The position numbers were made by a program, and so were the translations under genes. From Actinacidiphila glaucinigra (GTDB lineage Bacteria > Actinomycetota > Actinomycetes > Streptomycetales > Streptomycetaceae), in assembly GCF_900188405.1 (NCBI RefSeq), contig NZ_FZOF01000018.1:1-63619 (forward strand): a stretch of DNA of 63,619 nt. Direction: 5' to 3'. The notes beneath the pieces were generated by a model. It had not been told where the DNA came from. It saw only the letters and a program-made list of their open reading frames with translations, and did not search any database. Shown one piece after another: positions 9,923 to 17,887 of the stretch (its first letter is position 1; every line of letters starts with the position of its first letter).

Positions 9923-10963
9923 GTGATCGTCTGGCTCAACGGCACGTTCGGCGCGGGGAAGACCACTGCGGCACGCGAACTGCTCGAACTGCTGCCGGGC
10001 AGCGTGCTCTACGATCCGGAACTCATCGGCAGCGGGCTGCGGCTGATGCTCCCGGAGAAGCGGCTGGGCGAGGTCTCCGACTACCAGGAACTGCCCGCGT
10101 GGCGGCGGCTGGTCGTCGACACCGCCGCCGCGCTGCTCGCCGAGGTGGGCGGGGGACCGCTGGTGGTGCCGATGACCCTGCTGCGGCAGGAGTACCGGGA
10201 CGAGATCTTCGGCGGGCTCGCGGCCCGCCGGATCGCCGTGCGGCATGTGCTGCTGCACGCTGAGGAAACGGTTCTGCGTGAGCGGATCGACCAGCGGGCC
10301 GACGTGCCGGGCGACGCCGAGGCCAGCGCGGGGATCCGTGCGTGGTGCCTGGACCATCTGCCCGCCTACCACGAGGCACTGCCCTGGCTCACCGGGGACG
10401 CCCATGTCGTCGACACCGCCGGGCTCGCCCCTCGTACGACCGCCGAGCGGATCGCCGAGGCGATACGCGAGGGCGCGGGCTCCTGCGACATCGTGCAGAC
10501 CCCCGAGCCCACCTCCGAGACCCTCGCGGCGGGGGTGCTGCTCTTCGACGAGGACGACCGGGTGCTGCTGGTCGACCCGACCTACAAGCCGGGCTGGGAG
10601 TTCCCCGGCGGGGTCGTGGAGCCCGGCGAGGCGCCCGCCCGGGCCGGGATGCGGGAGGTCGCCGAGGAACTCGGCCTGCGGCTCCCGGTGGTGCCCCGGC
10701 TCCTGGTCGTCGACTGGGAGCCGCCGCTGCCGCCCGGGTACGGCGGTCTGCGGCTGCTGTTCGACGGTGGGCGGCTGCCCGCGGCCGACGCCGAGCGCCT
10801 GCTGCTGCCCGGCGCCGAGCTGCGGGGCTGGCGCTTCGCGACGGAGGACGAGGCGGCCTCCATGCTGCCGCCCGTCCGGCACACCCGGCTGCGCTGGGCG
10901 CTGCGGGCGCGCGAGCGGGCCACCGTGCTCAACCTGGAGGCGGGGGTGCCGGTGGGCGGCTGA
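9923..10963 (+). CDS. P-loop kinase fused to a Nudix hydrolase
   Basis: 346 residues. The GTG start at 9923 has GAGGGGG at 9912-9918; the frame stays open upstream but without coding character. Residues 1-185 are a small-molecule-kinase-like P-loop domain with Walker A GTFGAGKT (7-14), as in AAA_33/chloramphenicol-phosphotransferase-like kinases. Residues 200-340 are a Nudix domain with a complete Nudix box (G230 x5 E236 x7 R244-E245-V246-x-E248-E249-x-G251-L252). The fusion suggests that one part makes or uses a nucleoside-diphosphate-linked compound and the other hydrolyses it. The substrate is unknown. It is transcribed alone beside decayed DNA. Confidence 0.85.
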   Translation: MIVWLNGTFGAGKTTAARELLELLPGSVLYDPELIGSGLRLMLPEKRLGEVSDYQELPAWRRLVVDTAAALLAEVGGGPLVVPMTLLRQEYRDEIFGGLAARRIAVRHVLLHAEETVLRERIDQRADVPGDAEASAGIRAWCLDHLPAYHEALPWLTGDAHVVDTAGLAPRTTAERIAEAIREGAGSCDIVQTPEPTSETLAAGVLLFDEDDRVLLVDPTYKPGWEFPGGVVEPGEAPARAGMREVAEELGLRLPVVPRLLVVDWEPPLPPGYGGLRLLFDGGRLPAADAERLLLPGAELRGWRFATEDEAASMLPPVRHTRLRWALRARERATVLNLEAGVPVGG

Positions 10964-10998
10964 GAGGCGACGGGCGCGCCCCCGGCCGCCCGCCGGGC

Positions 10999-12357
10999 TC
11001 ACACCGCCTTGGCGGCGTACTTCTGCAGGAAGAGCGCCTCGGTGAGCGAGAGCTTCTCCAGTTCCTCGGGGGAGACGCTCTCGTTCACCGCGTGGATCTG
11101 CGCCTCCGGCTCGCTCAGGCCGATCAGCAGGATCTCCGAGTCCGGGTACAGCGTCGCCAGGGTGTTGCAGAGCGGGATCGAGCCGCCCATGCCGGCGATC
11201 TCCATCTCCGTGCCGTAGGCGGCGTGCATCGCCTCCGCCATGGAGGCGTACGCCGGGCTGGAGGTGTCCGCGCGGAACGGCTGGCCGCTGCCGACCTGGG
11301 TGACCTCCACCCGGGCGCCCCAGGGGGCGGCCGCCTCCAGGTGGGCGATCAGCAGCTTGGCCGCCTGCTGGGCGTCCACGCCCGGCGGGACCCGCAGGCT
11401 GACCTTCGCGCCCGCCGTGGCCTGCACGGACGGCGTGGCGCCGACGACCGGAGGGGCGTCGATGCCGATGACCGTGACCGACGGGCGGGCCCAGAGGCGG
11501 TCGGCGACCGTCCCGGTGCCCATCAGGTCCACGCCGTCGAGCACCTTGGCGTCGCCGCGGAAGGCGCCTTCCTCGTACTGCAGCCCGTCCCAGGCGGCGT
11601 CGGCGGTGAGACCGGTCACGGTGGAGGCGCCGGAGTCGTCGTGCAGGGTGTGCAGGATGCGGACCAGGGCGGCCAGCGCGTCCGGCGCGGCGCCGCCGAA
11701 CTGGCCGGAGTGGAGATTGCCCTCCAGGGTGGTCACCTTGACGTCGACCAGCGCCATGCCGCGCAGGGTCGCCGTGACGGTCGGCAGGCCGACGCGGAAG
11801 TTGCCGGAGTCGCCGATGACGATGGCGTCCGCGGCGAGCAGCTCCGGGTGCTCCTCCGCGTAGCGCTCCAGGCCGCCGGTGCCCTGCTCCTCCGAACCCT
11901 CGGCGATGATCTTCACGCCGACCGGGACCCCGCCGTTCTCGCGCAGCGCGCGCAGGGCGGTGAGGTGCATGATCAGGCCGCCCTTGCAGTCGGCCGCGCC
12001 GCGCCCGTACCAGCGGCCGTCGCGCTCGGTGAGCTCGAACGGCGGCGACAGCCAGCCGGCCTCGTCCAGCGGCGGCTGCACGTCGTAGTGGGCGTACAGC
12101 AGCACGGTGGGCGCCCCCTCCGGGCCGGGCAGGTAGCCGTACACCGACTGCGTGCCGTCCGGGGTGTCCAGCAGGGCGACGTCCTCGAAGCCCTCCGCGC
12201 GCAGCGCGTCGGCGATCCAGGAGGCGGCCCGCTCGCACTCGCTCTTGGGGAACTGCCGCGGGTCCGCGACCGAGCGGTAGGACACCAGCTCGGCCAGCTC
12301 GGTCCGGGCCCGCGGCATCAGTGCGGCGACGGTTGCGGCGAGTGGTGCGGCGGACAT
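10999..12357 (-). CDS. M20-family dipeptidase / metallopeptidase
   Basis: 452 residues, ATG start with AGGAG 8 nt upstream; the much longer open frame beyond 12357 overlaps the divergent gene and is rejected. M20 metal ligands are visible: YAHYDVQPP (His, Asp), GAADCKGG (bridging Asp), AEGSEEQG (catalytic Glu and ligand Glu) and HAVNES near the C-terminus (His). The length and the inserted dimerisation domain fit dipeptidases of the PepV/CPG2/CNDP group, which cleave dipeptides in the cytoplasm. No signal peptide. Divergent from the flavoprotein gene at 12511. Confidence 0.93.
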   Translation of the reverse strand: MSAAPLAATVAALMPRARTELAELVSYRSVADPRQFPKSECERAASWIADALRAEGFEDVALLDTPDGTQSVYGYLPGPEGAPTVLLYAHYDVQPPLDEAGWLSPPFELTERDGRWYGRGAADCKGGLIMHLTALRALRENGGVPVGVKIIAEGSEEQGTGGLERYAEEHPELLAADAIVIGDSGNFRVGLPTVTATLRGMALVDVKVTTLEGNLHSGQFGGAAPDALAALVRILHTLHDDSGASTVTGLTADAAWDGLQYEEGAFRGDAKVLDGVDLMGTGTVADRLWARPSVTVIGIDAPPVVGATPSVQATAGAKVSLRVPPGVDAQQAAKLLIAHLEAAAPWGARVEVTQVGSGQPFRADTSSPAYASMAEAMHAAYGTEMEIAGMGGSIPLCNTLATLYPDSEILLIGLSEPEAQIHAVNESVSPEELEKLSLTEALFLQKYAAKAV

Positions 12358-12380
12358 GGGCGCTCCTGATGGGGACACGT

Positions 12381-12456
12381 CGAACGCGATGTTCGTGGAC
12401 GGGTGGTCGTGATCGATGGTGCCACAGGCTGCCCCGCTCACCCCGCGGATTAGTAT
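12381..12456. promoter_or_regulatory. Divergent promoter region, weak signals
   Basis: The 153 bp between the dipeptidase and flavoprotein genes holds a short inverted repeat, CGAAC (12381-12385) - 5 nt - GTTCG (12391-12395), and a good -10 box, TAGTAT (12451-12456), for the rightward gene. No clear -35 is seen. Confidence 0.35.
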
Positions 12457-12510
12457 GCGGCTGAGCAGGGGTGACGGCAGTCGGCGGGTCGAACGGAAGC
12501 GGAAGCACAC

Positions 12511-13740
12511 GTGAGTAGCGAGTACCAGGCGCAGGACGGCGGTTCGGCGGACGGCGTCGACGACACAGCGGTGTGGGACGTCGTCGTGGTGGGTGCCGGG
12601 CCGGCCGGGGCCTCGGCGGCCTACGCCGCGGCAAGTGCGGGACGCCGTGTGCTCCTGCTGGAGAAGGCCGAACTGCCCCGCTACAAGACCTGTGGCGGCG
12701 GCATCATCGGCCCCTCCCGCGACGCGCTGCCGCCGGGCTTCGAGCTCCCGCTGCGCGACCGGGTGCACGCGGTGACCTTCAGTCTCAACGGCCGGCTCAG
12801 CCGGACCCGACGGTCCCGGCAGATGCTCTTCGGGCTGATCAACCGGCCCGAGTTCGACGCCCGGCTCGTGGACGCGGCCGTCGACGCGGGCGCGCAGTTG
12901 CGGACCGGGGCCTCGGTCTCCCGGGTCGAGCAGCACGGGACCTCCGTCCCGGACCGGCGGACCGTGGCGGTGGTCCTCAACGACGGCGAGACGATCCTCG
13001 CCCGCGCCGTGGTCGGCGCCGACGGCTCGGCCAGCCGGATAGGCGCCCATGTCGGCGTCAAGATGGCCCAGGTGGACCTGGGACTCGAGGCCGAGATCCC
13101 GGTGCCCGCGGAGGTCGCCGAGGACTGGGCGGGGCGGGTGCTCATCGACTGGGGCCCGCTGCCCGGCAGTTACGGCTGGGTCTTCCCCAAGGGCGACACC
13201 CTGACCGTCGGCGTCATCTCGGCGCGCGGCGACGGCGCCGCGACCAAGCGCTATCTGGAGGACTTCGTCGGCCGGCTCGGTCTGGCCGGCTTCGAGCCGA
13301 GCATCTCCTCCGGCCATCTCACCCGCTGCCGCGCCGACGAATCCCCGCTCTCCCGCGGCCGCGTGCTGGTGTGCGGTGACGCGGCGGGACTGCTGGAGCC
13401 GTGGACCCGCGAGGGCATCTCCTTCGCCCTGCGCTCCGGCCGCCTGGCGGGGGAGTGGGCGGTGCGGATCGCCGAGGCGCACGACGCGGTGGACGCACGT
13501 CGCCAGGCCCTGAACTACGCGTTCGCCGTCAAGGCAGGTCTCGGCGTCGAGATGGGTGTCGGCCGCCGCATGCTGAGCATCTTCGAGAAGCGCCCCGGTC
13601 TTCTGCACGCCGCACTCACCACCCTCCCTCCGGCGTGGAACGCCTTCGCCAGGATCACCCGCGGATCCAGCTCGCTCGCCGAGTTCGTCCGTTCCCATCC
13701 GCTGGCCCGTCGCGCACTGGAGTCCTTCGACCGGGGCTGA
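12511..13740 (+). CDS. Geranylgeranyl-reductase-family FAD oxidoreductase
   Basis: 409 residues, GTG start. Rossmann FAD motif VVVGAGPAGASAA (residues 26-38), an LEKAELPRYKTCGGG segment characteristic of the geranylgeranyl reductase/ChlP group, and the second FAD motif CGDAAGLLEPWTREGI near residue 295. These flavoproteins reduce isoprenoid double bonds; actinobacterial members include menaquinone-side-chain (MenJ-type) reductases. Menaquinone or another polyprenoid is therefore the likely substrate, though the family is functionally broad. It is followed after 105 bp by a DUF4230 gene on the same strand. Confidence 0.88.
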   Translation: MSSEYQAQDGGSADGVDDTAVWDVVVVGAGPAGASAAYAAASAGRRVLLLEKAELPRYKTCGGGIIGPSRDALPPGFELPLRDRVHAVTFSLNGRLSRTRRSRQMLFGLINRPEFDARLVDAAVDAGAQLRTGASVSRVEQHGTSVPDRRTVAVVLNDGETILARAVVGADGSASRIGAHVGVKMAQVDLGLEAEIPVPAEVAEDWAGRVLIDWGPLPGSYGWVFPKGDTLTVGVISARGDGAATKRYLEDFVGRLGLAGFEPSISSGHLTRCRADESPLSRGRVLVCGDAAGLLEPWTREGISFALRSGRLAGEWAVRIAEAHDAVDARRQALNYAFAVKAGLGVEMGVGRRMLSIFEKRPGLLHAALTTLPPAWNAFARITRGSSSLAEFVRSHPLARRALESFDRG

Positions 13741-13747
13741 TCCCGCG

Positions 13748-13775
13748 TCGATTGATCTTGTCTCGATTGATCTTG
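13748..13775 (+). repeat. Two direct copies of a 13-bp element before the DUF4230 gene
   Basis: TCGATTGATCTTG occurs at 13748-13760 and again at 13763-13775, a 15-bp period. TTGACA follows at 13778. It lies in the 105-bp gap between two co-directional genes and may bind a regulator or mark a promoter. Confidence 0.6.
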
Positions 13776-13845
13776 CGTTGACACCCTCCGGCACGCCATA
13801 AAGGGGGAGTTGAGGGGCAGACAACTTGTGGGAGGTGTCCTCGTC

Positions 13846-14499
13846 ATGCCCTTGAGGAATGTGGACGGAAGACTGCCGTGGTGGGTGCGTACGCTCACCG
13901 GGCTGGTGGTGCTCGGCGGACTTCTGTTTCTGGTCGCACGCGCCGACCTGATACCCGGTCTGCCCAACCCCTTCGCCGAGGAGACCAAGGACCGCACCGG
14001 CCCCGTGGTGCTCAAGGCGATCCAGGACATGAGCCGCTTCGAGGGAGCCAGCGGCGAGTTCCAGGTCGTGGTCGACCTGGAGAAGGACGCGAAGTTCCTT
14101 CCCGACGCGGTGCGCGGCAGGCGCACGCTGTACGTGGGGGCCGGCAGCGTCGACGCCTACGTGGACCTCGGCGACGTCGGCCCGAAGGGCGTCACGGTCT
14201 CCGAGGACCGGACCTCCGCGGTCCTCACCCTGCCCCACGCCCGCCTCGAGCGGGCGTCGCTCGACCCCGACCGTTCCTACGTGGTCGCCCAGGAGCGGGG
14301 CTTCTTCGACCGGCTCGGCGACTTCTTCTCCTCCCACCCCGGGGACGAGCAGCAGGTCCAGCAGCTCGCCGCGAAGAAGATCCAGCAGGCCGCCAAGTCC
14401 ACCGAGCTGACGAAGCGTGCGGAGACCAACACCCGGGCCATGCTGGAACGGCTGCTGACCTCGCTGGGATTCGAGAAGGTGGAGGTCCGCTTCAGCTGA
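13846..14499 (+). CDS. DUF4230-type membrane-anchored protein
   Basis: 217 residues from the ATG at 13846, chosen because GGAGG at 13831-13835 is correctly spaced. An N-terminal membrane segment (about residues 13-30, LTGLVVLGGLLFLVARA) is followed by a soluble domain of DUF4230 character: ...VVLKAIQDMSRFEGASGEFQVVVDLE..., then a strand-rich core and a Lys/Gln-rich helical C-terminus (AAKKIQQAAKSTELTKRAETN). The function of DUF4230 is unknown; an extracytoplasmic orientation is likely. Its 3' end overlaps the convergent nitroreductase gene by 8 bp. Confidence 0.8.
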   Translation: MPLRNVDGRLPWWVRTLTGLVVLGGLLFLVARADLIPGLPNPFAEETKDRTGPVVLKAIQDMSRFEGASGEFQVVVDLEKDAKFLPDAVRGRRTLYVGAGSVDAYVDLGDVGPKGVTVSEDRTSAVLTLPHARLERASLDPDRSYVVAQERGFFDRLGDFFSSHPGDEQQVQQLAAKKIQQAAKSTELTKRAETNTRAMLERLLTSLGFEKVEVRFS

Positions 14500-14950
14500 C
14501 GGGCCGGAGTTCGGTGATGCGGAAGACCGGGTGCTTGTGGGCTATGGCACGCAGTTCCTCGTCGGTGGAGCCGGCCCCCACACCGCCGAAGAACACGCCC
14601 ACCTCGGCCTTCCAGCGCTTGAGGTAGGCACGCAGCACCTCGGGCTTGGCGTCGTCGGCGACCTCGGTCGCGCTGAACTCCTCCACCCGCTTGCCCAGCA
14701 GCAGTCGACCGCCGCCGGCGGCCCGCATGTTGTGCGTCCACTGGACGTGCCCGCGGGGCGCCACGAGGTAGCGCTCCCCGTTCACCACCAGCAGGTTGAC
14801 GGGGGTGCGCCGCCATTCCCCGCTCTTGCGGCCGCGGACGGCCAGCACCCGGGAGCCCCACACGCTGAGGCCGCGGCGGGTCAGCCAGGCCACCGCGCGG
14901 TTGAAGACGTTGATCGTGAACCAGCCGGGCTTGATGACGTGCTCGGACAT
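14492..14950 (-). CDS. Nitroreductase-family deazaflavin (F420)-dependent oxidoreductase
   Basis: 152 residues, ATG start with GGAGGAG upstream. This is the DDN-type split-barrel fold: RGRKSGEWRRTPVNLL then YLVAPRGHVQWTHNMRAAG matches the conserved cofactor-binding region of M. tuberculosis Ddn and related F420H2-dependent quinone or nitro reductases. Cytoplasmic or peripheral. It is divergent from a TetR gene with two operator-like palindromes between them, so it is probably that regulator's target. Its 3' end overlaps the DUF4230 gene. Confidence 0.9.
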   Translation of the reverse strand: MSEHVIKPGWFTINVFNRAVAWLTRRGLSVWGSRVLAVRGRKSGEWRRTPVNLLVVNGERYLVAPRGHVQWTHNMRAAGGGRLLLGKRVEEFSATEVADDAKPEVLRAYLKRWKAEVGVFFGGVGAGSTDEELRAIAHKHPVFRITELRPVS

Positions 14951-15002
14951 CAGGACTCCTCCAAGGCGCGCGGACCGTGGACCCGAAGCGGTCCGTGAGC
15001 GG

Positions 15003-15094
15003 TGCTCTCGCTTGAGAACAGTGTGCACGCCTTCACGCTCCATGGCAAGAGCACTGCTCTCGTTCTTGGTCGTCGCTCCGATCGTGCCTACACT
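15003..15094. promoter_or_regulatory. TetR/nitroreductase intergenic operators and leaderless promoter
   Basis: Two related palindromes: TGCTCTC (15003-15009) - 4 nt - GAGAACA (15014-15020), one mismatch, and the perfect AGAGCA-C-TGCTCT (15048-15060). GAGAACAGTG (15014-15023) is also repeated inverted as CACTGCTCTC (15052-15061). Downstream, TTGGTC (15066-15071), a 17-nt spacer and TACACT (15089-15094) form the TetR promoter. Confidence 0.65.
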
Positions 15095-15100
15095 GACCCC

Positions 15101-15823
15101 ATGAGCGTCATCCGAACCGCCAGGGAACGGGCCCGCGACGAAGTGACCGCGGCCATCAAAGAAGAGGCGCGCCGGCAGCTCGCCGACGAGGGCGCCTCGA
15201 GGCTCTCGCTGCGCGCCGTCGCGCGGGAACTGGGCATGGTCTCGTCCGCGCTCTACCGGTACTTCCCCAGCCGGGACGAGCTGCTCACCGCCCTCATCGT
15301 CGACGCCTACGACGCCGTGGGCGCCGCCGCCGAGGAGGCCCTGGCCCGTTCCGGCGGCACCGACCCCGTGGAGCGCTGGAGCGAGGTCTGCCGGGCCGTG
15401 CGCCGCTGGGCCCTCGGCCATCCGCACGAGTACGCCCTCATCTACGGGTCACCCGTGCCCGGTTACTCCGCCCCGCTCGACACGATCGGACCCGCGTCCC
15501 GGGTCGGGCTCGCGCTGATCGCCGTGGCCGAGGAGGCCGACACCGCCGGGGCGCTCGCCGTGCCCCCGCCCGACGTACCGCTGTCCGAGGCCGCCCACGC
15601 CGACGCCTGGCGCCTCAGCAAGGACCTGGACCGCAACCTGCCACCGCGGGCGCTCCCCTCCCTCGTCGCCGCCTGGGCGCAGCTCTTCGGCCTGGTGAGC
15701 TTCGAGGTGTTCGGCCAGTTCAACAACGTGGTCGAGGCGCGCGACGACTTCTTCGACCACGCCGTCACGGGCCTCGCGCACCAGGCGGGGCTCCGCCGTG
15801 GGCGCGTACTCCACGGGGAGTAG
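15101..15823 (+). CDS. TetR-family transcriptional regulator
   Basis: 240 residues. The start is fixed at the ATG at 15101 because the -10 box TACACT ends 6 nt before it, giving a leaderless mRNA; upstream in-frame codons lie in the operator. The N-terminal TetR helix-turn-helix is LSLRAVARELGMVSSALYRYF (about residues 38-58). The C-terminal ligand domain resembles TetR_C_13 members (WALGHPHEYALIYGSPVPGY). Palindromes in the intergenic region point to autoregulation and control of the divergent deazaflavin oxidoreductase. Confidence 0.93.
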   Translation: MSVIRTARERARDEVTAAIKEEARRQLADEGASRLSLRAVARELGMVSSALYRYFPSRDELLTALIVDAYDAVGAAAEEALARSGGTDPVERWSEVCRAVRRWALGHPHEYALIYGSPVPGYSAPLDTIGPASRVGLALIAVAEEADTAGALAVPPPDVPLSEAAHADAWRLSKDLDRNLPPRALPSLVAAWAQLFGLVSFEVFGQFNNVVEARDDFFDHAVTGLAHQAGLRRGRVLHGE

Positions 15824-15881
15824 ACGCGGTCACCCCGCCGACCGGACGCCGACCCGCCGCCCCCCGGTCTAGCGTGGCCGC

Positions 15882-17171
15882 ATGACCGACGACGTGACGC
15901 GGGGAGGCGGCCCGCCCCGGAGGCCCAGGTGGCGCGGGCGCTCGGCGCCGTTGCCCGGCCCTGGCCCCGGCCCGGGGAACGCCGGGGAGCGCCCGCGCCA
16001 CCCCTGGGTCTCGTCGTTGGTCGTGGCGGTCGTCCAGGTGGTCGGGAGCACGGCCGCCTCGCACAACGCGGCCGGCCGGGTCACCCTCGACCACTTCGGG
16101 TACGCGCTGCTCCTCGCCGGGCCCGTCCTGCTCCTGTGGCGCCACCGCGCGCCCGTCGCCGTCGCCGCCGCAGTCTCGGCCGTGACGCTCGTGTACGTCG
16201 CCGCCGGCTACCCGTACGGGCCGGTCTTCCTCAGCATCGTGGCCGCCTACTTCACGGCCGTGGCCGCCGGCCGCCGCAGAGCCGTCCTGGTCATCGCCGG
16301 CGCCCTGTACACGGCCTACCTGCTTATCACCATGTGGCTGTACCGCTGGCTGCCGCCCGCGGGGGACAAGGCCGCCTCGTGGGCCCAGGTGTCGGGGGCC
16401 GCCGCCTGGCTGCTGGCGATCCTCGCCGTCGCGGAGCTGTGGCGGCTGCGCAGGGAGCAGTTCGTCCGCGAGCGGCGGGAGCGGGCCGAGGCCGAGCGGC
16501 GCCGCGCCGACGAGGAACGGCTGCGCATCGCCCGCGAGCTGCACGACGTGCTGGCCCACAGCATCTCCGTCATCAACGTGCAGGCGGGGGTGGCCCTCGC
16601 CCTCATGGACGAGCGCCCCGAGCAGGCCCGGCAGGCGCTGACCACCATCAAGGCGGCCAGCAAGGAGGCGCTCGGCGAGGTGCGCCAGGTGCTGGGCACC
16701 CTGCGCGGCCCCGGTGAGGCCCCCCGGTCGCCCGCCCCGGGCCTGGACCGGCTGCCCGAACTGCTCGAACAGGCCGCGGGCGCGGGCCTGGCCGTCGACA
16801 TCACCCGCGACGGCCGCGCCGGAGCCCTGCCGCCCGGCGTGGACCTGGCGGCCTTCCGTATCGTCCAGGAGGCGCTGACCAACGTCATCCGCCACTCCGG
16901 CTCGCGTACCGCCCGCATCCGCGTCACCCGCCGAGGGGACGCGGTCGAACTGCGGGTCGACGACGACGGGCCCGCGACGACCGGCACGGACCACGCCCAC
17001 GACTCAGGCGGCAGTGGCAACGGGCTGCTCGGGATGCGCGAGCGGGCGGCGGCGCTCGGCGGCACGGTCGAGGCCGGACCCCGCGCCGACGGCGGCTTCC
17101 GCGTCCTGGCCCTTCTGCCGCTCACCGCCGGCGCCGCGGCGGCGTCCGCCCCCGACAAGGAGAACCCATGA
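15882..17171 (+). CDS. NarL-type sensor histidine kinase
   Basis: 429 residues. A Pro/Gly-rich cytoplasmic N-terminus (1-40) is followed by hydrophobic segments between about 43 and 185 (roughly four to six membrane spans with very short loops), a coiled linker, a HisKA_3 dimerisation helix with phospho-acceptor His221 in RELHDVLAHS, and an HATPase domain (QEALTNVIRHSG, GNGLLGMRERAAALGG). With so little extracytoplasmic sequence it probably senses a membrane-associated signal, like the cell-envelope kinases of this family. TAGCGT (15870-15875) ends 6 nt before the ATG: a leaderless start. It overlaps the response regulator by ATGA. Confidence 0.95.
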   Translation: MTDDVTRGGGPPRRPRWRGRSAPLPGPGPGPGNAGERPRHPWVSSLVVAVVQVVGSTAASHNAAGRVTLDHFGYALLLAGPVLLLWRHRAPVAVAAAVSAVTLVYVAAGYPYGPVFLSIVAAYFTAVAAGRRRAVLVIAGALYTAYLLITMWLYRWLPPAGDKAASWAQVSGAAAWLLAILAVAELWRLRREQFVRERRERAEAERRRADEERLRIARELHDVLAHSISVINVQAGVALALMDERPEQARQALTTIKAASKEALGEVRQVLGTLRGPGEAPRSPAPGLDRLPELLEQAAGAGLAVDITRDGRAGALPPGVDLAAFRIVQEALTNVIRHSGSRTARIRVTRRGDAVELRVDDDGPATTGTDHAHDSGGSGNGLLGMRERAAALGGTVEAGPRADGGFRVLALLPLTAGAAAASAPDKENP

Positions 17172-17833
17172 CCCGGGTACTGCTCGCCGACGACCAGATG
17201 CTGGTGCGGGCGGGCTTCGCCGCCCTGTTGGACGCCCAGCCCGACATCGAGGTCGTGGGGGAGGCGTCCGACGGCGCCCAGGCGCTGAGCCTGGTCCGCG
17301 AACTCACCCCGGACGCGGTGCTGATGGACATCCGCATGCCGGTCATGGACGGCCTCGAGGCCACCCGCCGGATCACCGAGGACGCCGCGCTGAGCGAGGT
17401 CAAGGTCGTCATCCTCACCACGTTCGAGCTCGACGAGTACGTCTTCGAGGCCATCCGCGCGGGCGCCTCCGGCTTCCTGGTCAAGGACACCGAGCCGGAG
17501 GAACTGGTGCGCGCCGTAAGGGCGGTGGTGGACGGCGACGCGCTGCTGTCGCCCGGCGTGACCCGGCGGCTCATCGCCGAGTTCGCCGCGCGGTCCAAGG
17601 AGCCCTCGGCCGCGGCGGGACTGGAGCGGCTCACCGAGCGGGAGCGCGAGGTGATGGCCCTGGTCGGGATCGGCCTGTCCAACGAGGAGATCGCGCGCCG
17701 CCTGGTGGTGAGCCCGCTCACCGCCAAGACGCACGTCAGCCGCACGATGGTGAAGCTCGGAGCCCGGGACCGGGCCCAGCTCGTCGTCCTGGCCTACGAG
17801 TCGGGCCTGGTGCGGCCCGGCTGGCTCGGCTGA
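17168..17833 (+). CDS. NarL/LuxR-type response regulator
   Basis: 221 residues. Receiver domain with acidic pair Asp8/Asp9, phospho-acceptor Asp54 (VLMDIRMPVMDG) and Lys in GFLVKDTEP. The C-terminal LuxR helix-turn-helix is LTEREREVMALVGIGLSNEEIARRL. The start overlaps the kinase stop by 4 nt, so the two are translationally coupled and form one two-component system. Target genes are unknown; the divergent transporter further right belongs to a separate MarR unit. A strong hairpin follows. Confidence 0.95.
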   Translation: MTRVLLADDQMLVRAGFAALLDAQPDIEVVGEASDGAQALSLVRELTPDAVLMDIRMPVMDGLEATRRITEDAALSEVKVVILTTFELDEYVFEAIRAGASGFLVKDTEPEELVRAVRAVVDGDALLSPGVTRRLIAEFAARSKEPSAAAGLERLTEREREVMALVGIGLSNEEIARRLVVSPLTAKTHVSRTMVKLGARDRAQLVVLAYESGLVRPGWLG

Positions 17834-17839
17834 GCCGAA

Positions 17840-17873
17840 GGGGCCCGCGCGGACCACGGTCCGCGCGGGCCCC
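17840..17873. terminator. Bidirectional 16-bp hairpin
   Basis: Perfect inverted repeat, GGGGCCCGCGCGGACC (17840-17855) and its complement (17858-17873), with a 2-nt loop. It lies between the convergent response-regulator and MFS genes. Confidence 0.85.
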
Positions 17874-17887
17874 CGACGGCGAGCCGG

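Noticed and set aside
10999..14337. 1112-codon reverse frame extending the dipeptidase gene
   Set aside because: Beyond 12357 it is antisense to the flavoprotein and DUF4230 genes; the ATG at 12357 has a correct ribosome site.
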